From contig JAGIBF010000047.1 in NCBI GenBank assembly GCA_017744515.1, forward strand, positions 1 through 63,265: a stretch of 63,265 bases of DNA, written 5' to 3'. The notes beneath the pieces were generated by a model. It ran no database searches, was not told the DNA's origin, and saw only the letters and a list, made by a program, of their open reading frames with translations. Made by a program: the position numbers and the translations under genes. The stretch is from Niastella sp. GTDB taxonomy: Bacteria; Bacteroidota; Bacteroidia; Chitinophagales; Chitinophagaceae. Positions 51,642-60,068 of the stretch are shown here, piece by piece (the stretch's first letter is position 1; each line of letters starts with the position of its first letter).

Positions 51642-52853
51642 ATGCAACAAACTCTTACCAGCCATGCGGCGGGCAGCTATTCTTTTGTCTCCACTGCCCC
51701 AACGCAACAAAAGCGGCTATTGATTATGACAGACTGGTTCTGTCCTGGTTACAAGGCAGGCGGCATGATCAGTTCCTGTTACAACCTCGCTATGCTCCTG
51801 AAAGATGAGTTCAGCATTTATATCCTGACAACCGACCGGGACCTGGGCAATGAACGGCCTTATGAAAACATAACCCCTAATGAATGGGTAACCTATTGCA
51901 ATAATGTAAGCATCTTTTATACAAGCCCTGAAATAACAGGCATCAGGAATGCCCTTACACAGATCCGCCATGTATCACCAGATTACATTTACATGAACAG
52001 TATGTACTCACTGCATTTCACACTGCACCCTTTGCTGCTGAAGAAACTTCGCCTCATCAAAACACCGATATTCCTATCGCCAAGCGGCATGTTGAAAAGC
52101 AATGCCTTAGAGCAAAAATCCATAAAGAAGAAAGGCTTCCTGAAACTATTCCGGTTATTGAAAATACAGTCCACGTTTACCTTTCACGCTGTCGACGAAA
52201 CGGAAGCCAATGAAATACGGGCCGTATTTGGCCAGCAGGTACGTATAAGCCAGGTCTACAATGCCCCACCTGAACTGGAAGAAAACATCACATTTCCCGT
52301 AAAAGAGAAAGGCAACCTGAAGCTTGTATTTACAGGCAGGATACATCCCATGAAAAACCTGCACTTCCTCATGGAATGCCTGGCACAGGTTGAACAAAGG
52401 GTGGAACTAACTGTCGTAGGCCCTATAGAAGACATGACTTATTACAACAAGTGCAAGGAAATATCCGACAAATTACCAGCTAATATCAGCATAACTTTTG
52501 CAGGAGGAATGCCTGCCACCCGCTTAAAAGCATATTTGAGAGAACATCATTTCCTGGCACTCCCTTCACTGGGCGAAAACTTTGGTTACTCCATCGTCGA
52601 AGCATTGTGCACCGGAAGGCCAGCCCTCATCAGTAACAGAACACCCTGGCAGGATTTAGCAACACAAAAAGCAGGCTGGAACGTACCGATAGACAACTAT
52701 GATCATTTTGTTGCCATACTTAACAGAGCGGCAGCAATGGGACAAAGCGAATACAACGAATGGGCCTGCGCAGCGCAATCCTATGCCCGTCGTTTATTAC
52801 AACCTGCGGAATGTAAAACAGCCTATATAAACTTGTTTGATAGTCGCCGGTAA
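51642..52853 (+). CDS. GT4-family glycosyltransferase
   Basis: A 403-residue retaining glycosyltransferase (GT-B fold) from the ATG at 51642; an in-frame GTG at 51633 also exists. The N-terminal domain has DWFCPGYKAGGM, and the C-terminal domain has LVFTGRIHPMKNL near 225-237 and the E-x7-E motif in GENFGYSIVEALCTGRP (about 309-325). It likely uses an activated sugar to build surface glycan or a glycolipid. It ends six bases from the convergent GH92 gene with no terminator between. It has no neighbouring polysaccharide cluster. Confidence 0.9.
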   Translation: MQQTLTSHAAGSYSFVSTAPTQQKRLLIMTDWFCPGYKAGGMISSCYNLAMLLKDEFSIYILTTDRDLGNERPYENITPNEWVTYCNNVSIFYTSPEITGIRNALTQIRHVSPDYIYMNSMYSLHFTLHPLLLKKLRLIKTPIFLSPSGMLKSNALEQKSIKKKGFLKLFRLLKIQSTFTFHAVDETEANEIRAVFGQQVRISQVYNAPPELEENITFPVKEKGNLKLVFTGRIHPMKNLHFLMECLAQVEQRVELTVVGPIEDMTYYNKCKEISDKLPANISITFAGGMPATRLKAYLREHHFLALPSLGENFGYSIVEALCTGRPALISNRTPWQDLATQKAGWNVPIDNYDHFVAILNRAAAMGQSEYNEWACAAQSYARRLLQPAECKTAYINLFDSRR

Positions 52854-52859
52854 CGCTTG

Positions 52860-55130
52860 TTATTTCTTTTCAGCAGAAAGAGAAAAAGGCTTGTCCAGGC
52901 TACCAATGCCTCTGCCTGTATTAGGCTGATTACCCATGGTGAATTCCCATACACCACCATTCATAATGTCGTTGTGTGTAATATAATTTTTGGAATAAGG
53001 CGCACCATTGAGCGTAGCCTGTTGTATATATACATTCGAGCCGCTGTTGCCGTTGGCTTTTATCACCAGCTGTTTACCGTTCTCCAGCGTTATGGTCACC
53101 TTTTTAAATAAAGGACTGCCCAATACATACTGATCAGTACCGGGACACACGCTGTAAAAGCCAAGCGCACTCAACACATACCAGGAAGAAGTTTGCCCCT
53201 GGTCTTCATCACCGGGATAACCATTTTCAGTAGCATTGTACAATCTCCGCATCACTTCACGCGCATGAAACTGCGCTTTCCAGGGCTCTCCGGCATAGTT
53301 GTAGAGATAGATCATATGCTGGATGGGCTGATTGCCATGCGCATACTGACCCATATTGGCCATGGCCATTTCCGTCATCTCATGTATGGGTCTGCGATAG
53401 GTGCCTACTTTAAAAGTGTTGGGCTGTGTAAAAACAGAATCCAGTTTGGCTACAAATTGCCGGTTGCCACCCAGCAAATCGATCAACCCCTGCACGTCAT
53501 GAAACACCGACCATACCCAATGCCAGGCGCAGCCTTCGGTATAAGGCCCGCCCCATTCTGTGGGGTCGAAATCAGCCAGCCATTGGCCCTTGCTGTTCCT
53601 GCCACGCATGAAGCCGGTAGTAGAATCATACACGTTTCGGTAGTTGTACATCTGTTTGGCAAAGATACCTTCATAGAAAGGCGCCTTTACTGTTTTGGCC
53701 AACTGATATCCGCAAAAATCATCGTAAGCATATTCCAGTGTTTTGGCAGTAGCCTCTCCATATTCAGGATAGGGCACATAACCCAGCTGATAATATTCCT
53801 TCCAGCCATGCCTTCCATTGGCTGGTCCCCACGGCCCCTTATTGGTAGCCTCGTGCAGGTAAGCAGCCAATGCTTGCTCAGGATCGAAGGTGCGAATGCC
53901 TTTCACCCACGCATCGGTAAGCAGGGAGATGGCATGGTTACCGATCATACTGCCACCTTCACCGGGAAACGACCACGCGGGCAGCCAGCCACACTGCTCT
54001 TTGGCAGCCAGCAGCGCCTGCATGTAGCGGCCATGCATGGTAGGATGCAGAATGGTATTTAAAGGAAACTGGGCACGGAACGTATCCCAGAAACCAGTAT
54101 CCGTATACATATAGCCATAATAGATCTTGCCATCGTAAGGACTATAATAATAAGCCTTGCTATCTTTATCATACTCGAAGAACTGCCGTGAGAACAAACT
54201 CGCTCTGAAGAAGCAGGAATAGAAAGTAGCCTTGTTCTCTTCCGAATCATCTTCTACCAATACTTTCGACAGGTATTTATTCCAGGTATCCGTAGCCACC
54301 TTCTTTGTATCATCGAAACTTTTGAAGACGCCAAGCTCACGCTGCAAATTCAGTTCGGCCTGTTCTGTGCCGATGTAAGATGAGATCACTTTTACCTGCA
54401 CCTTTTCACCGGGCTTGAATTGAATGTAAGCCCCTACTCCATCCCCCTCTGCTTGTGCCGCTGCTGCCTGCACGGTGTTCTTCCGGTTCTCCCAGGTGCC
54501 CCATGCCACAAAAGGTTTATCGAATACCGCTACAAAGTAGTTTTTGAAGTTGGCCGTTTTGTAATGTCCGTTGTTGACGTAACCAATGATCTTCCTTTCT
54601 TCAGGAATGATCTTCACCATGCTCATTTTGGTGTAGCCGTCCAATAAAATATAGCTATCCTGTTTTTTAGGAAACGTAAAACGCAGGTGCGCGCCACGCT
54701 CTGTGGGTGTCATCTCAGTGGTGATACCATTATCGAGTTGTACTTTATAATAATCGGGTCGGGCGGTTTCGTTGGCATGACTGAATCCGGTAGCCCGTTC
54801 ATCTTCGTTGACGGTGAGTTTGCCGGTCACGGGCATGAAGGAGAACACGGCATAATCGTTGGTCCAGGAGCTACATTGATGCGCCTGCTGAAAACCACGT
54901 ATCGTTTTTTTGGTGTACTGGTATTTCCAGCCGTCGCCATTCTTACCGGTTTGCGCCGTCCAGGTATTCATACCAAATGGTAAGGCAGTGGTAGGATAAG
55001 TATTCCCACGTGTCAACTCGAAAGAAGAGTTCGTACCCTGTAAAGTGTTTACATATTTTACAAGGTCTGGCTGCTGCGCCAATGTAAACTTGCTATAAAG
55101 AAGAGCTCCAACGATCAATTTCCAGTTCAT
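52860..55130 (-). CDS. GH92 alpha-mannosidase, secreted
   Basis: Calcium-dependent inverting exo-alpha-mannosidase by family. From the ATG at 55130, which begins the signal peptide (MNWKLIVGALLYSKFTLAQ), the product is 756 residues; a start at 55181 would bury it. The N-terminal beta-sandwich covers about 20-260 and the (alpha/alpha)6 domain about 290-740. Motifs near the active site include GYPGDEDQGQTSSWYVLSALGFY (NEDxGQ-type, catalytic Glu region) and TEWGGPYTEGCAWHW. It would trim mannose from N-glycans, consistent with the fucosidase and hexosaminidase elsewhere in the window. A -7-like TATTTTTG (minus strand, 55203-55196) lies upstream. Confidence 0.93.
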   Translation of the reverse strand: MNWKLIVGALLYSKFTLAQQPDLVKYVNTLQGTNSSFELTRGNTYPTTALPFGMNTWTAQTGKNGDGWKYQYTKKTIRGFQQAHQCSSWTNDYAVFSFMPVTGKLTVNEDERATGFSHANETARPDYYKVQLDNGITTEMTPTERGAHLRFTFPKKQDSYILLDGYTKMSMVKIIPEERKIIGYVNNGHYKTANFKNYFVAVFDKPFVAWGTWENRKNTVQAAAAQAEGDGVGAYIQFKPGEKVQVKVISSYIGTEQAELNLQRELGVFKSFDDTKKVATDTWNKYLSKVLVEDDSEENKATFYSCFFRASLFSRQFFEYDKDSKAYYYSPYDGKIYYGYMYTDTGFWDTFRAQFPLNTILHPTMHGRYMQALLAAKEQCGWLPAWSFPGEGGSMIGNHAISLLTDAWVKGIRTFDPEQALAAYLHEATNKGPWGPANGRHGWKEYYQLGYVPYPEYGEATAKTLEYAYDDFCGYQLAKTVKAPFYEGIFAKQMYNYRNVYDSTTGFMRGRNSKGQWLADFDPTEWGGPYTEGCAWHWVWSVFHDVQGLIDLLGGNRQFVAKLDSVFTQPNTFKVGTYRRPIHEMTEMAMANMGQYAHGNQPIQHMIYLYNYAGEPWKAQFHAREVMRRLYNATENGYPGDEDQGQTSSWYVLSALGFYSVCPGTDQYVLGSPLFKKVTITLENGKQLVIKANGNSGSNVYIQQATLNGAPYSKNYITHNDIMNGGVWEFTMGNQPNTGRGIGSLDKPFSLSAEKK

Positions 55131-55349
55131 AAGCAAATAGGGTATTTCTTCGCCAACCGGCGAACTATTTCGTTTTAGCAAAAACGGTTAAGGAACAAAA
55201 ATAGTGTTTTCTCAAAATGATGTAACTTTATTACCAGTTAAAACAGGAAATGGTGTCTTCCTGCTCCCAACCGTGTCGCCCGCTGGTGACGCTGATGGCG
55301 CCTACAAATAAACACTGGCACATGCTGCCGGGAATAAACTTTTGTAGGC

Positions 55350-56648
55350 ATGAAGCAAATATCCCCGTCATTCGAACTCTTCCACATTGTCAGGCATCTT
55401 ATTAAATGGACGCTTATTACCATTCCCGTTGCAGCCGTTACTGGTTCGCTGGTGGCCCTCTTCCTATGGTTGCTGGATGAAGCCACGCACCTGCAATGGC
55501 ATTATAGCTGGCTGTTGTACCTGCTGCCGGTAGCAGGTATTGCCATTTATTTCCTCTATAAACTATGGGGCAAAGATGCGGAAGCAGGCAACAACCTGAT
55601 CATCGAAGAGATTCATCAACCCGGCGCAGGCGTACCGGCCAAAATGGCCCCGCTGGTATTGATCACCACGTTGATCACACACTTGTTTGGCGGTTCTGCC
55701 GGGCGTGAAGGAACCGCTGTACAGATGGGTGGTAGCATGGCGAACCTCTTAGGTAAATGGGTCAGGCTGTCACGCGAAGATATTCGCATCATCCTGATGA
55801 CGGGCATCGCGGCAGGCTTTGGCGCTGTATTTGGCACACCACTCACAGGCGCTGTGTTTGCATTGGAAGTATTAGCTATCGGAAGCATTAAATACGATGC
55901 ATTGATCCCCTGCCTCATGGCATCGGTATTGGCACACATCGTATGCAGCGCCTGGGGCATTCAGCATACAATGTACCACATCACCGCCAGCGCCACTACC
56001 CTTTCCCATCCATATAATTTATCGATCGACAATTTTTACCTCCTCGCCAAAGTGATCCTCGCAGGCGTAGCCTTTGGCCTGGTAGGCTATTTGTTTGTGT
56101 TGCTATCACACGGTATCAAATCCCAATCCAGACAACTGATCAAAACACACCAGTGGTTGATACCGGTAGCTGGTGGCTGTCTGATCATCGTGCTCACCTC
56201 GATGCTGGGCGCACGTGATTACCTGGGGTTGGGCGTATCTTCACCCGATCACTCAGGACCATCTATTCTCAATGCCTTTAATCCACAAGGCGTTACTTAT
56301 TGGAGCTGGTGGTGGAAGTTGTTGTTTACCGCTATTACGCTGGGCACAGGATTCAAAGGAGGCGAAGTAACCCCCTTGTTCTTTATCGGCGCGGCGCTCG
56401 GCAATACCATCGCCACCTTAACAGGCGCACCCATCGATCTTTTTGCAGGGCTTGGTTTCATTGCCGTGTTTGCAGGCGCTACCAATACCCCCATCGCCTG
56501 CACCCTCATGGGCGTTGAATTGTTTGGAACAGACCATGCACTCTATTATGCCATCGCCTGTTTCACCGCCTACTACTTCAGCGGCCATACCGGTATCTAT
56601 ACTACGCAACAAACAGCTGTTTCAAAATCCTGGTTTGGGAGAAAATAA
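55350..56648 (+). CDS. ClC-family chloride channel/antiporter
   Basis: A 432-residue integral membrane protein with about ten predicted helices. The filter region [15 protein letters not shown] (114-128) has the gating glutamate Glu120 in GREGT, where most ClC proteins have [25 protein letters not shown] (157-176) and [21 protein letters not shown] are conserved segments, the latter in a variant form. It could be a Cl-/H+ exchanger or a fluoride-type relative, and may aid acid tolerance. It is monocistronic, lies 219 bp from the divergent GH92 gene and ends at a terminator. Confidence 0.92.
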   Translation: MKQISPSFELFHIVRHLIKWTLITIPVAAVTGSLVALFLWLLDEATHLQWHYSWLLYLLPVAGIAIYFLYKLWGKDAEAGNNLIIEEIHQPGAGVPAKMAPLVLITTLITHLFGGSAGREGTAVQMGGSMANLLGKWVRLSREDIRIILMTGIAAGFGAVFGTPLTGAVFALEVLAIGSIKYDALIPCLMASVLAHIVCSAWGIQHTMYHITASATTLSHPYNLSIDNFYLLAKVILAGVAFGLVGYLFVLLSHGIKSQSRQLIKTHQWLIPVAGGCLIIVLTSMLGARDYLGLGVSSPDHSGPSILNAFNPQGVTYWSWWWKLLFTAITLGTGFKGGEVTPLFFIGAALGNTIATLTGAPIDLFAGLGFIAVFAGATNTPIACTLMGVELFGTDHALYYAIACFTAYYFSGHTGIYTTQQTAVSKSWFGRK

Positions 56649-56669
56649 CCTGATATAGACAATAAAAAA

Positions 56670-56689
56670 GGGGGCCATGATCCGCCCCC
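56670..56689. terminator. Intrinsic terminator downstream of ClC and AraC genes
   Basis: Stem GGGGGC/GCCCCC (56670-56675 and 56684-56689) preceded by AAAAAA. On the minus strand a T-run follows. It may end the AraC transcript as a second stop. Confidence 0.75.
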
Positions 56690-56886
56690 TGAAGTAAGCA
56701 CCTCTTCCTTTGAATATCGTACGCACCGGCAGCGTCGGCCAGATGCGCAATAACTTATTGATACAAAGCTAAAACAGGAAACATGTCAACCGCCGGCAGA
56801 TGTGTGGTTAGTATCAAAAACTGAGTAATCAGCACCAAAAGCACAACGCCCGGCTGTTCGAAGACCCGGGTGTAAACATAAAAACA

Positions 56887-56929
56887 GGGGTCAGGAACCG
56901 GGAGTATTAACCCCGCGATCCCTGACCCT
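56887..56929 (-). terminator. Intrinsic terminator of the AraC gene
   Basis: Stem GGGTCAGG/CCTGACCC (56888-56895 and 56921-56928) with an inner GGG/CCC pair and a minus-strand T-run (AAAAAC on plus at 56880-56885). Confidence 0.75.
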
Positions 56930-56994
56930 TGTATTGAAATCTTAATGCTGTGCTTTGACTCTGAACTCAGAACTCTCGACTCTGAACTCCAAAA

Positions 56995-57873
56995 TCAATC
57001 CACCTTATGTAAATATTCATTTAAAAACTTCTTGGGAGGCTGACCGGTGATTTTCTTAAACACCCGGTTGAAAGTAACAGCATTGGTGAAACCCGTTTGA
57101 TACGCCACCGTAGCGATGCTGTCAAAATCCTGCGATACGATCTTTTTACACGCCTCATTTACCCGCACCTCATTGAGGAAAGTAATATAAGTCTTCCGCG
57201 TATGTTTCTTGAAATACCGGCAAAAAGCCTGTGGTGTAAGATGCGCTACCGAAGCAATCTGGTGCAGACTGATGTTCTCCGTATAATGCGTCATGGTATA
57301 CTGGTATACATCATTCATACGCAGCCCTTCCGACTCACTGATAGAGTACTCACTGCCAGAGTTGGACAGCGTTTTGTACTTCTTGATGGTAGTCATTAAC
57401 TGCAGCAGCTGAATAAAAGTAGCCAGGCGGCTGCCATTCCGTGCATCCTTCACTTGCAGCATCTTGTCCATGATCTGCGCTTTATAAGCACTGGGGATCT
57501 GCATACCCATAGCAGTCACTTCCAGGAACTTCTTCACACTCTTCATTTCAGGCAATTGCAGAATGTGATTGAAAAGTCCGCCCGGGTCCACAAACATGGT
57601 CAAGGCGTGAATTTCCTTCTTACTACGCTTCTCGAAATAAGAAGGATCACTCTTAAATAAGTGAGGCTGGTTGGCCCCAATGATATATATATCACCCGGT
57701 TTAAAACGCTGCATCGCATTGCCCGCAATTAACGTTCCTTCACCTTTGATTACCCAGGTGATCTGTATCTCATTATGACGGTGCAGGTGATTGTAAAAGT
57801 AAGGTAATACGTCTTCCTGCACGATAATTGAATACTCTGTAGCAACAGGTATAGTGAATTGTACAACTTTCAT
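56995..57873 (-). CDS. AraC-family regulator with cupin sensor
   Basis: A 292-residue cytoplasmic regulator. The N-terminal cupin-like domain (about 1-150) has HRHNEIQITWVIKGEGTLIAG and GDIYIIGANQPHLF, typical of sugar-sensing AraC proteins. The C-terminal helix-turn-helix (about 195-290) has LHQIASVAHLTPQAFCRYFKKHTRKT and SIATVAYQTGFTNAVTFNRVFKKITGQPPKKF, a full AraC signature. It is divergent from the peptidase operon at 58332 across a 458-bp spacer with a 17-bp palindrome. Its cupin domain could sense a sugar or small acid; the target genes are likely the divergent peptidases, but no direct evidence exists. Confidence 0.93.
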   Translation of the reverse strand: MKVVQFTIPVATEYSIIVQEDVLPYFYNHLHRHNEIQITWVIKGEGTLIAGNAMQRFKPGDIYIIGANQPHLFKSDPSYFEKRSKKEIHALTMFVDPGGLFNHILQLPEMKSVKKFLEVTAMGMQIPSAYKAQIMDKMLQVKDARNGSRLATFIQLLQLMTTIKKYKTLSNSGSEYSISESEGLRMNDVYQYTMTHYTENISLHQIASVAHLTPQAFCRYFKKHTRKTYITFLNEVRVNEACKKIVSQDFDSIATVAYQTGFTNAVTFNRVFKKITGQPPKKFLNEYLHKVD

Positions 57874-58331
57874 ACTTAACCAATATTACCGCTTTTTTTT
57901 GGAATTAAATCGCCGCGGGTTAATATCGGTCAATAACTGATTAATAACATACAGATAACATTCACACGAAGGAATACGTACACAACCATCATTCATTGAT
58001 AAAATGCAGCAGCAGACAGCCTTATAACAGAAAAATATACTGTAATTAACCCGGTTAATTTTTATTCAGAAACCAGAATTCAGCAACCGGAAGTAAGAAG
58101 TCGGAAAAAATACAAAAGTACCAGTCACACAGCAGCAGCACTTACTTCTTACTTCTTACCGCAAACCGCTGACTTCTTGTCCCATCCTGCCTGATAATTA
58201 GCCAATCTTAACACTTTTACAAATGGTGAACTACGGATCATTATTTTACTGACTTTCGCCTTATTAACGTTGCCAAAGAGTTAACTTGTTAATTCGTCAA
58301 CAATATCAACCAAATCAACACATCATCTGCT
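57874..58331. other. 458-bp spacer with palindrome and low-complexity repeat
   Basis: Divergent spacer between the AraC regulator and the peptidase operon. It holds the palindrome at 58044-58060 and an AGTAAGAAG/ACTTCTTAC low-complexity block at about 58087-58182. No gene-like frame is supported. Confidence 0.7.
58044..58060. promoter_or_regulatory. 17-bp palindrome, candidate operator
   Basis: AATTAACCCGGTTAATT is symmetrical around a central C (half-sites AATTAACC/GGTTAATT). It lies between the divergent AraC and peptidase genes. A related AATTAACCGGGTAAAT is at 10338-10353 in the SusC-DeoR spacer. Binding protein unknown. Confidence 0.5.
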
Positions 58332-60062
58332 ATGAATCAAGCCGTTCGATTAAAGATTTTTCTCATCCTTTGTATCACACTCACCACTGTACAAAGCTGG
58401 GCGCAGAACAGTCCCCTTTATCTCAACAACAGTGAGATAAATAATATTATGGTGCAGTACAATGCCGATCGCGGTAGCCTGTCGCGCTTCTATGTGCTGG
58501 AAAGCTCCCCTGAACGCCGGCAGCGTTTGCAACAATTGCAAAACGACTATTTGAAACAATTGCAGCAGGTGAAATTCGAATCACTGCCCACCGGCTCCAG
58601 AGTAGATTATGTCTTATTTAAAAGAAACCTGGACGAACAGGTTGATCTGCTGAAAGAAGAAGAAACAGAATATGGCCAGATAGCCAAATGGTTCACCTTT
58701 TCCGATAAGATCTACGCTATCGAAAAGATACGCCGCAGAGGTACCCAGCAGGATGCACAACAACTGGCAGCGACCTTGAATGCACTGGCTACTGAAATTA
58801 ACAATACCGCGAAAGCCCTGGGCAAAGAAGGTGCTTTCGATATAGCCCTTAGCCGCCGCGCCGGCAGCGTGATCCGTGGCCTGCAGGCTGCGATCAGGAG
58901 TGTTAATGAGTTTTATTCCGGCTACGATCCCGCCTTTACCTGGTGGACCCCGGAACCTTTCAAACGCCTGGAGAGCGCCCTCAGCGATTATGCAAAAGCA
59001 TGGCAGGCAAAAGAAAAAGCAGCCCCCGCCGCCAAAGATGATGGCAGCGGTATCATAGGCAACCCCATCGGCGAAAAAGAACTGATCCGCCAACTACAGG
59101 CTGAAATGATCCCCTATACACCACAGGAACTGGTTGACATCGCCAATAAAGAATTTGCCTGGTGCGACGCAGAAATGCTGAAAGCATCCCGCGAAATGGG
59201 CTTTGGCGAAGAGTGGAAGAAAGCCGTTGAAAAAGTAAAGAACAGCTACGTGCCACCGGGCAAACAACCCGAAGCCATGATGAAGCTGTACAATGAATCC
59301 ATCGACTTCCTGAAGAAAAAGGACCTCGTTACCATTCCCCCCATCGCTGAAGAAACATGGCGCATGACGATGATGTCGCCCGCACGTCAGCTCGTAAGCC
59401 CCTTCTTCCTCGGCGGCGAAACGTTCATCATCTCCTACCCTACCAACACCATGGCAGAAGAAGACAAACTGATGAGCATGCGTGGCAACAACCCCCACTT
59501 CTCCCGCGCTACGGTACACCATGAACTGATTGCCGGTCACCACCTGCAAGGCTTCATGAACAACCGTTACAAAACATACCGCAGCAACCGCACGCCATTC
59601 TGGACTGAAGGTTGGGCACTGTACTGGGAGCTGATCCTGTGGGACATGAAATTCCCCCAATCACCAGAAGACCGCATCGGTATGCTCTTCTGGCGCATGC
59701 ACCGCTGCGCACGCATCATCTTCTCACTGAATTATCACCTGGGCAAATGGACACCACAACAATGTATCGACTTCCTGGTTGACCGCGTATGCCACGAGCG
59801 TGCTAACGCAGAAGGCGAAGTACGCCGCTCTTTCACCGGCGGCTATGGACCATTGTACCAGCTGGCCTACATGATCGGCGGTATGCAATTCTATGCCCTG
59901 AAAAAAGAACTGGTAGACGGAGGAAAGATGACCTACAAGCAATACCACGATGCCGTGCTGCACGAAAATGCCATGCCGGTAGAAATGGTGCGCGCCATCC
60001 TCACCAACCAGCAATTACCCAAAGACTTTAAAACCAACTGGCGTTTTTACAATACTAAATAA
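58332..60062 (+). CDS. DUF885-family zinc metallopeptidase, secreted
   Basis: A 576-residue protein with a signal peptide (1-25, ...QSWAQ) and a long helical body with a coiled, glutamate-rich N-terminus. The metal motif is VHHELIAGHHLQGF, with HELIAGHH at 397-404, and EGWALYWE (426-433) supplies further ligands. This HExxxGHH plus EGWALY pattern defines DUF885 peptidases, in which a zinc enzyme cleaves small peptides. It is followed after six bases by the S9 peptidase gene, so the two are one operon, divergent from an AraC regulator. Expected role: periplasmic degradation of peptides. Specificity is unproven. Confidence 0.9.
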   Translation: MNQAVRLKIFLILCITLTTVQSWAQNSPLYLNNSEINNIMVQYNADRGSLSRFYVLESSPERRQRLQQLQNDYLKQLQQVKFESLPTGSRVDYVLFKRNLDEQVDLLKEEETEYGQIAKWFTFSDKIYAIEKIRRRGTQQDAQQLAATLNALATEINNTAKALGKEGAFDIALSRRAGSVIRGLQAAIRSVNEFYSGYDPAFTWWTPEPFKRLESALSDYAKAWQAKEKAAPAAKDDGSGIIGNPIGEKELIRQLQAEMIPYTPQELVDIANKEFAWCDAEMLKASREMGFGEEWKKAVEKVKNSYVPPGKQPEAMMKLYNESIDFLKKKDLVTIPPIAEETWRMTMMSPARQLVSPFFLGGETFIISYPTNTMAEEDKLMSMRGNNPHFSRATVHHELIAGHHLQGFMNNRYKTYRSNRTPFWTEGWALYWELILWDMKFPQSPEDRIGMLFWRMHRCARIIFSLNYHLGKWTPQQCIDFLVDRVCHERANAEGEVRRSFTGGYGPLYQLAYMIGGMQFYALKKELVDGGKMTYKQYHDAVLHENAMPVEMVRAILTNQQLPKDFKTNWRFYNTK

Positions 60063-60068
60063 CAGTTT

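Larger units (their letters stand above)
56649..56994. other. 346-bp spacer between ClC channel and AraC regulator
   Basis: Convergent spacer holding two terminator hairpins (56670-56689 and 56887-56929) and a low-complexity stretch GACTCTGAACTC repeated near 56958-56988. No gene-like frame is supported. Confidence 0.7.

Noticed and set aside
53193..54062. 289-residue plus-strand frame inside GH92
   Set aside because: Antisense to conserved GH92 motifs (GYPGDEDQGQ, TEWGGPY), with no recognisable domain or start context of its own.
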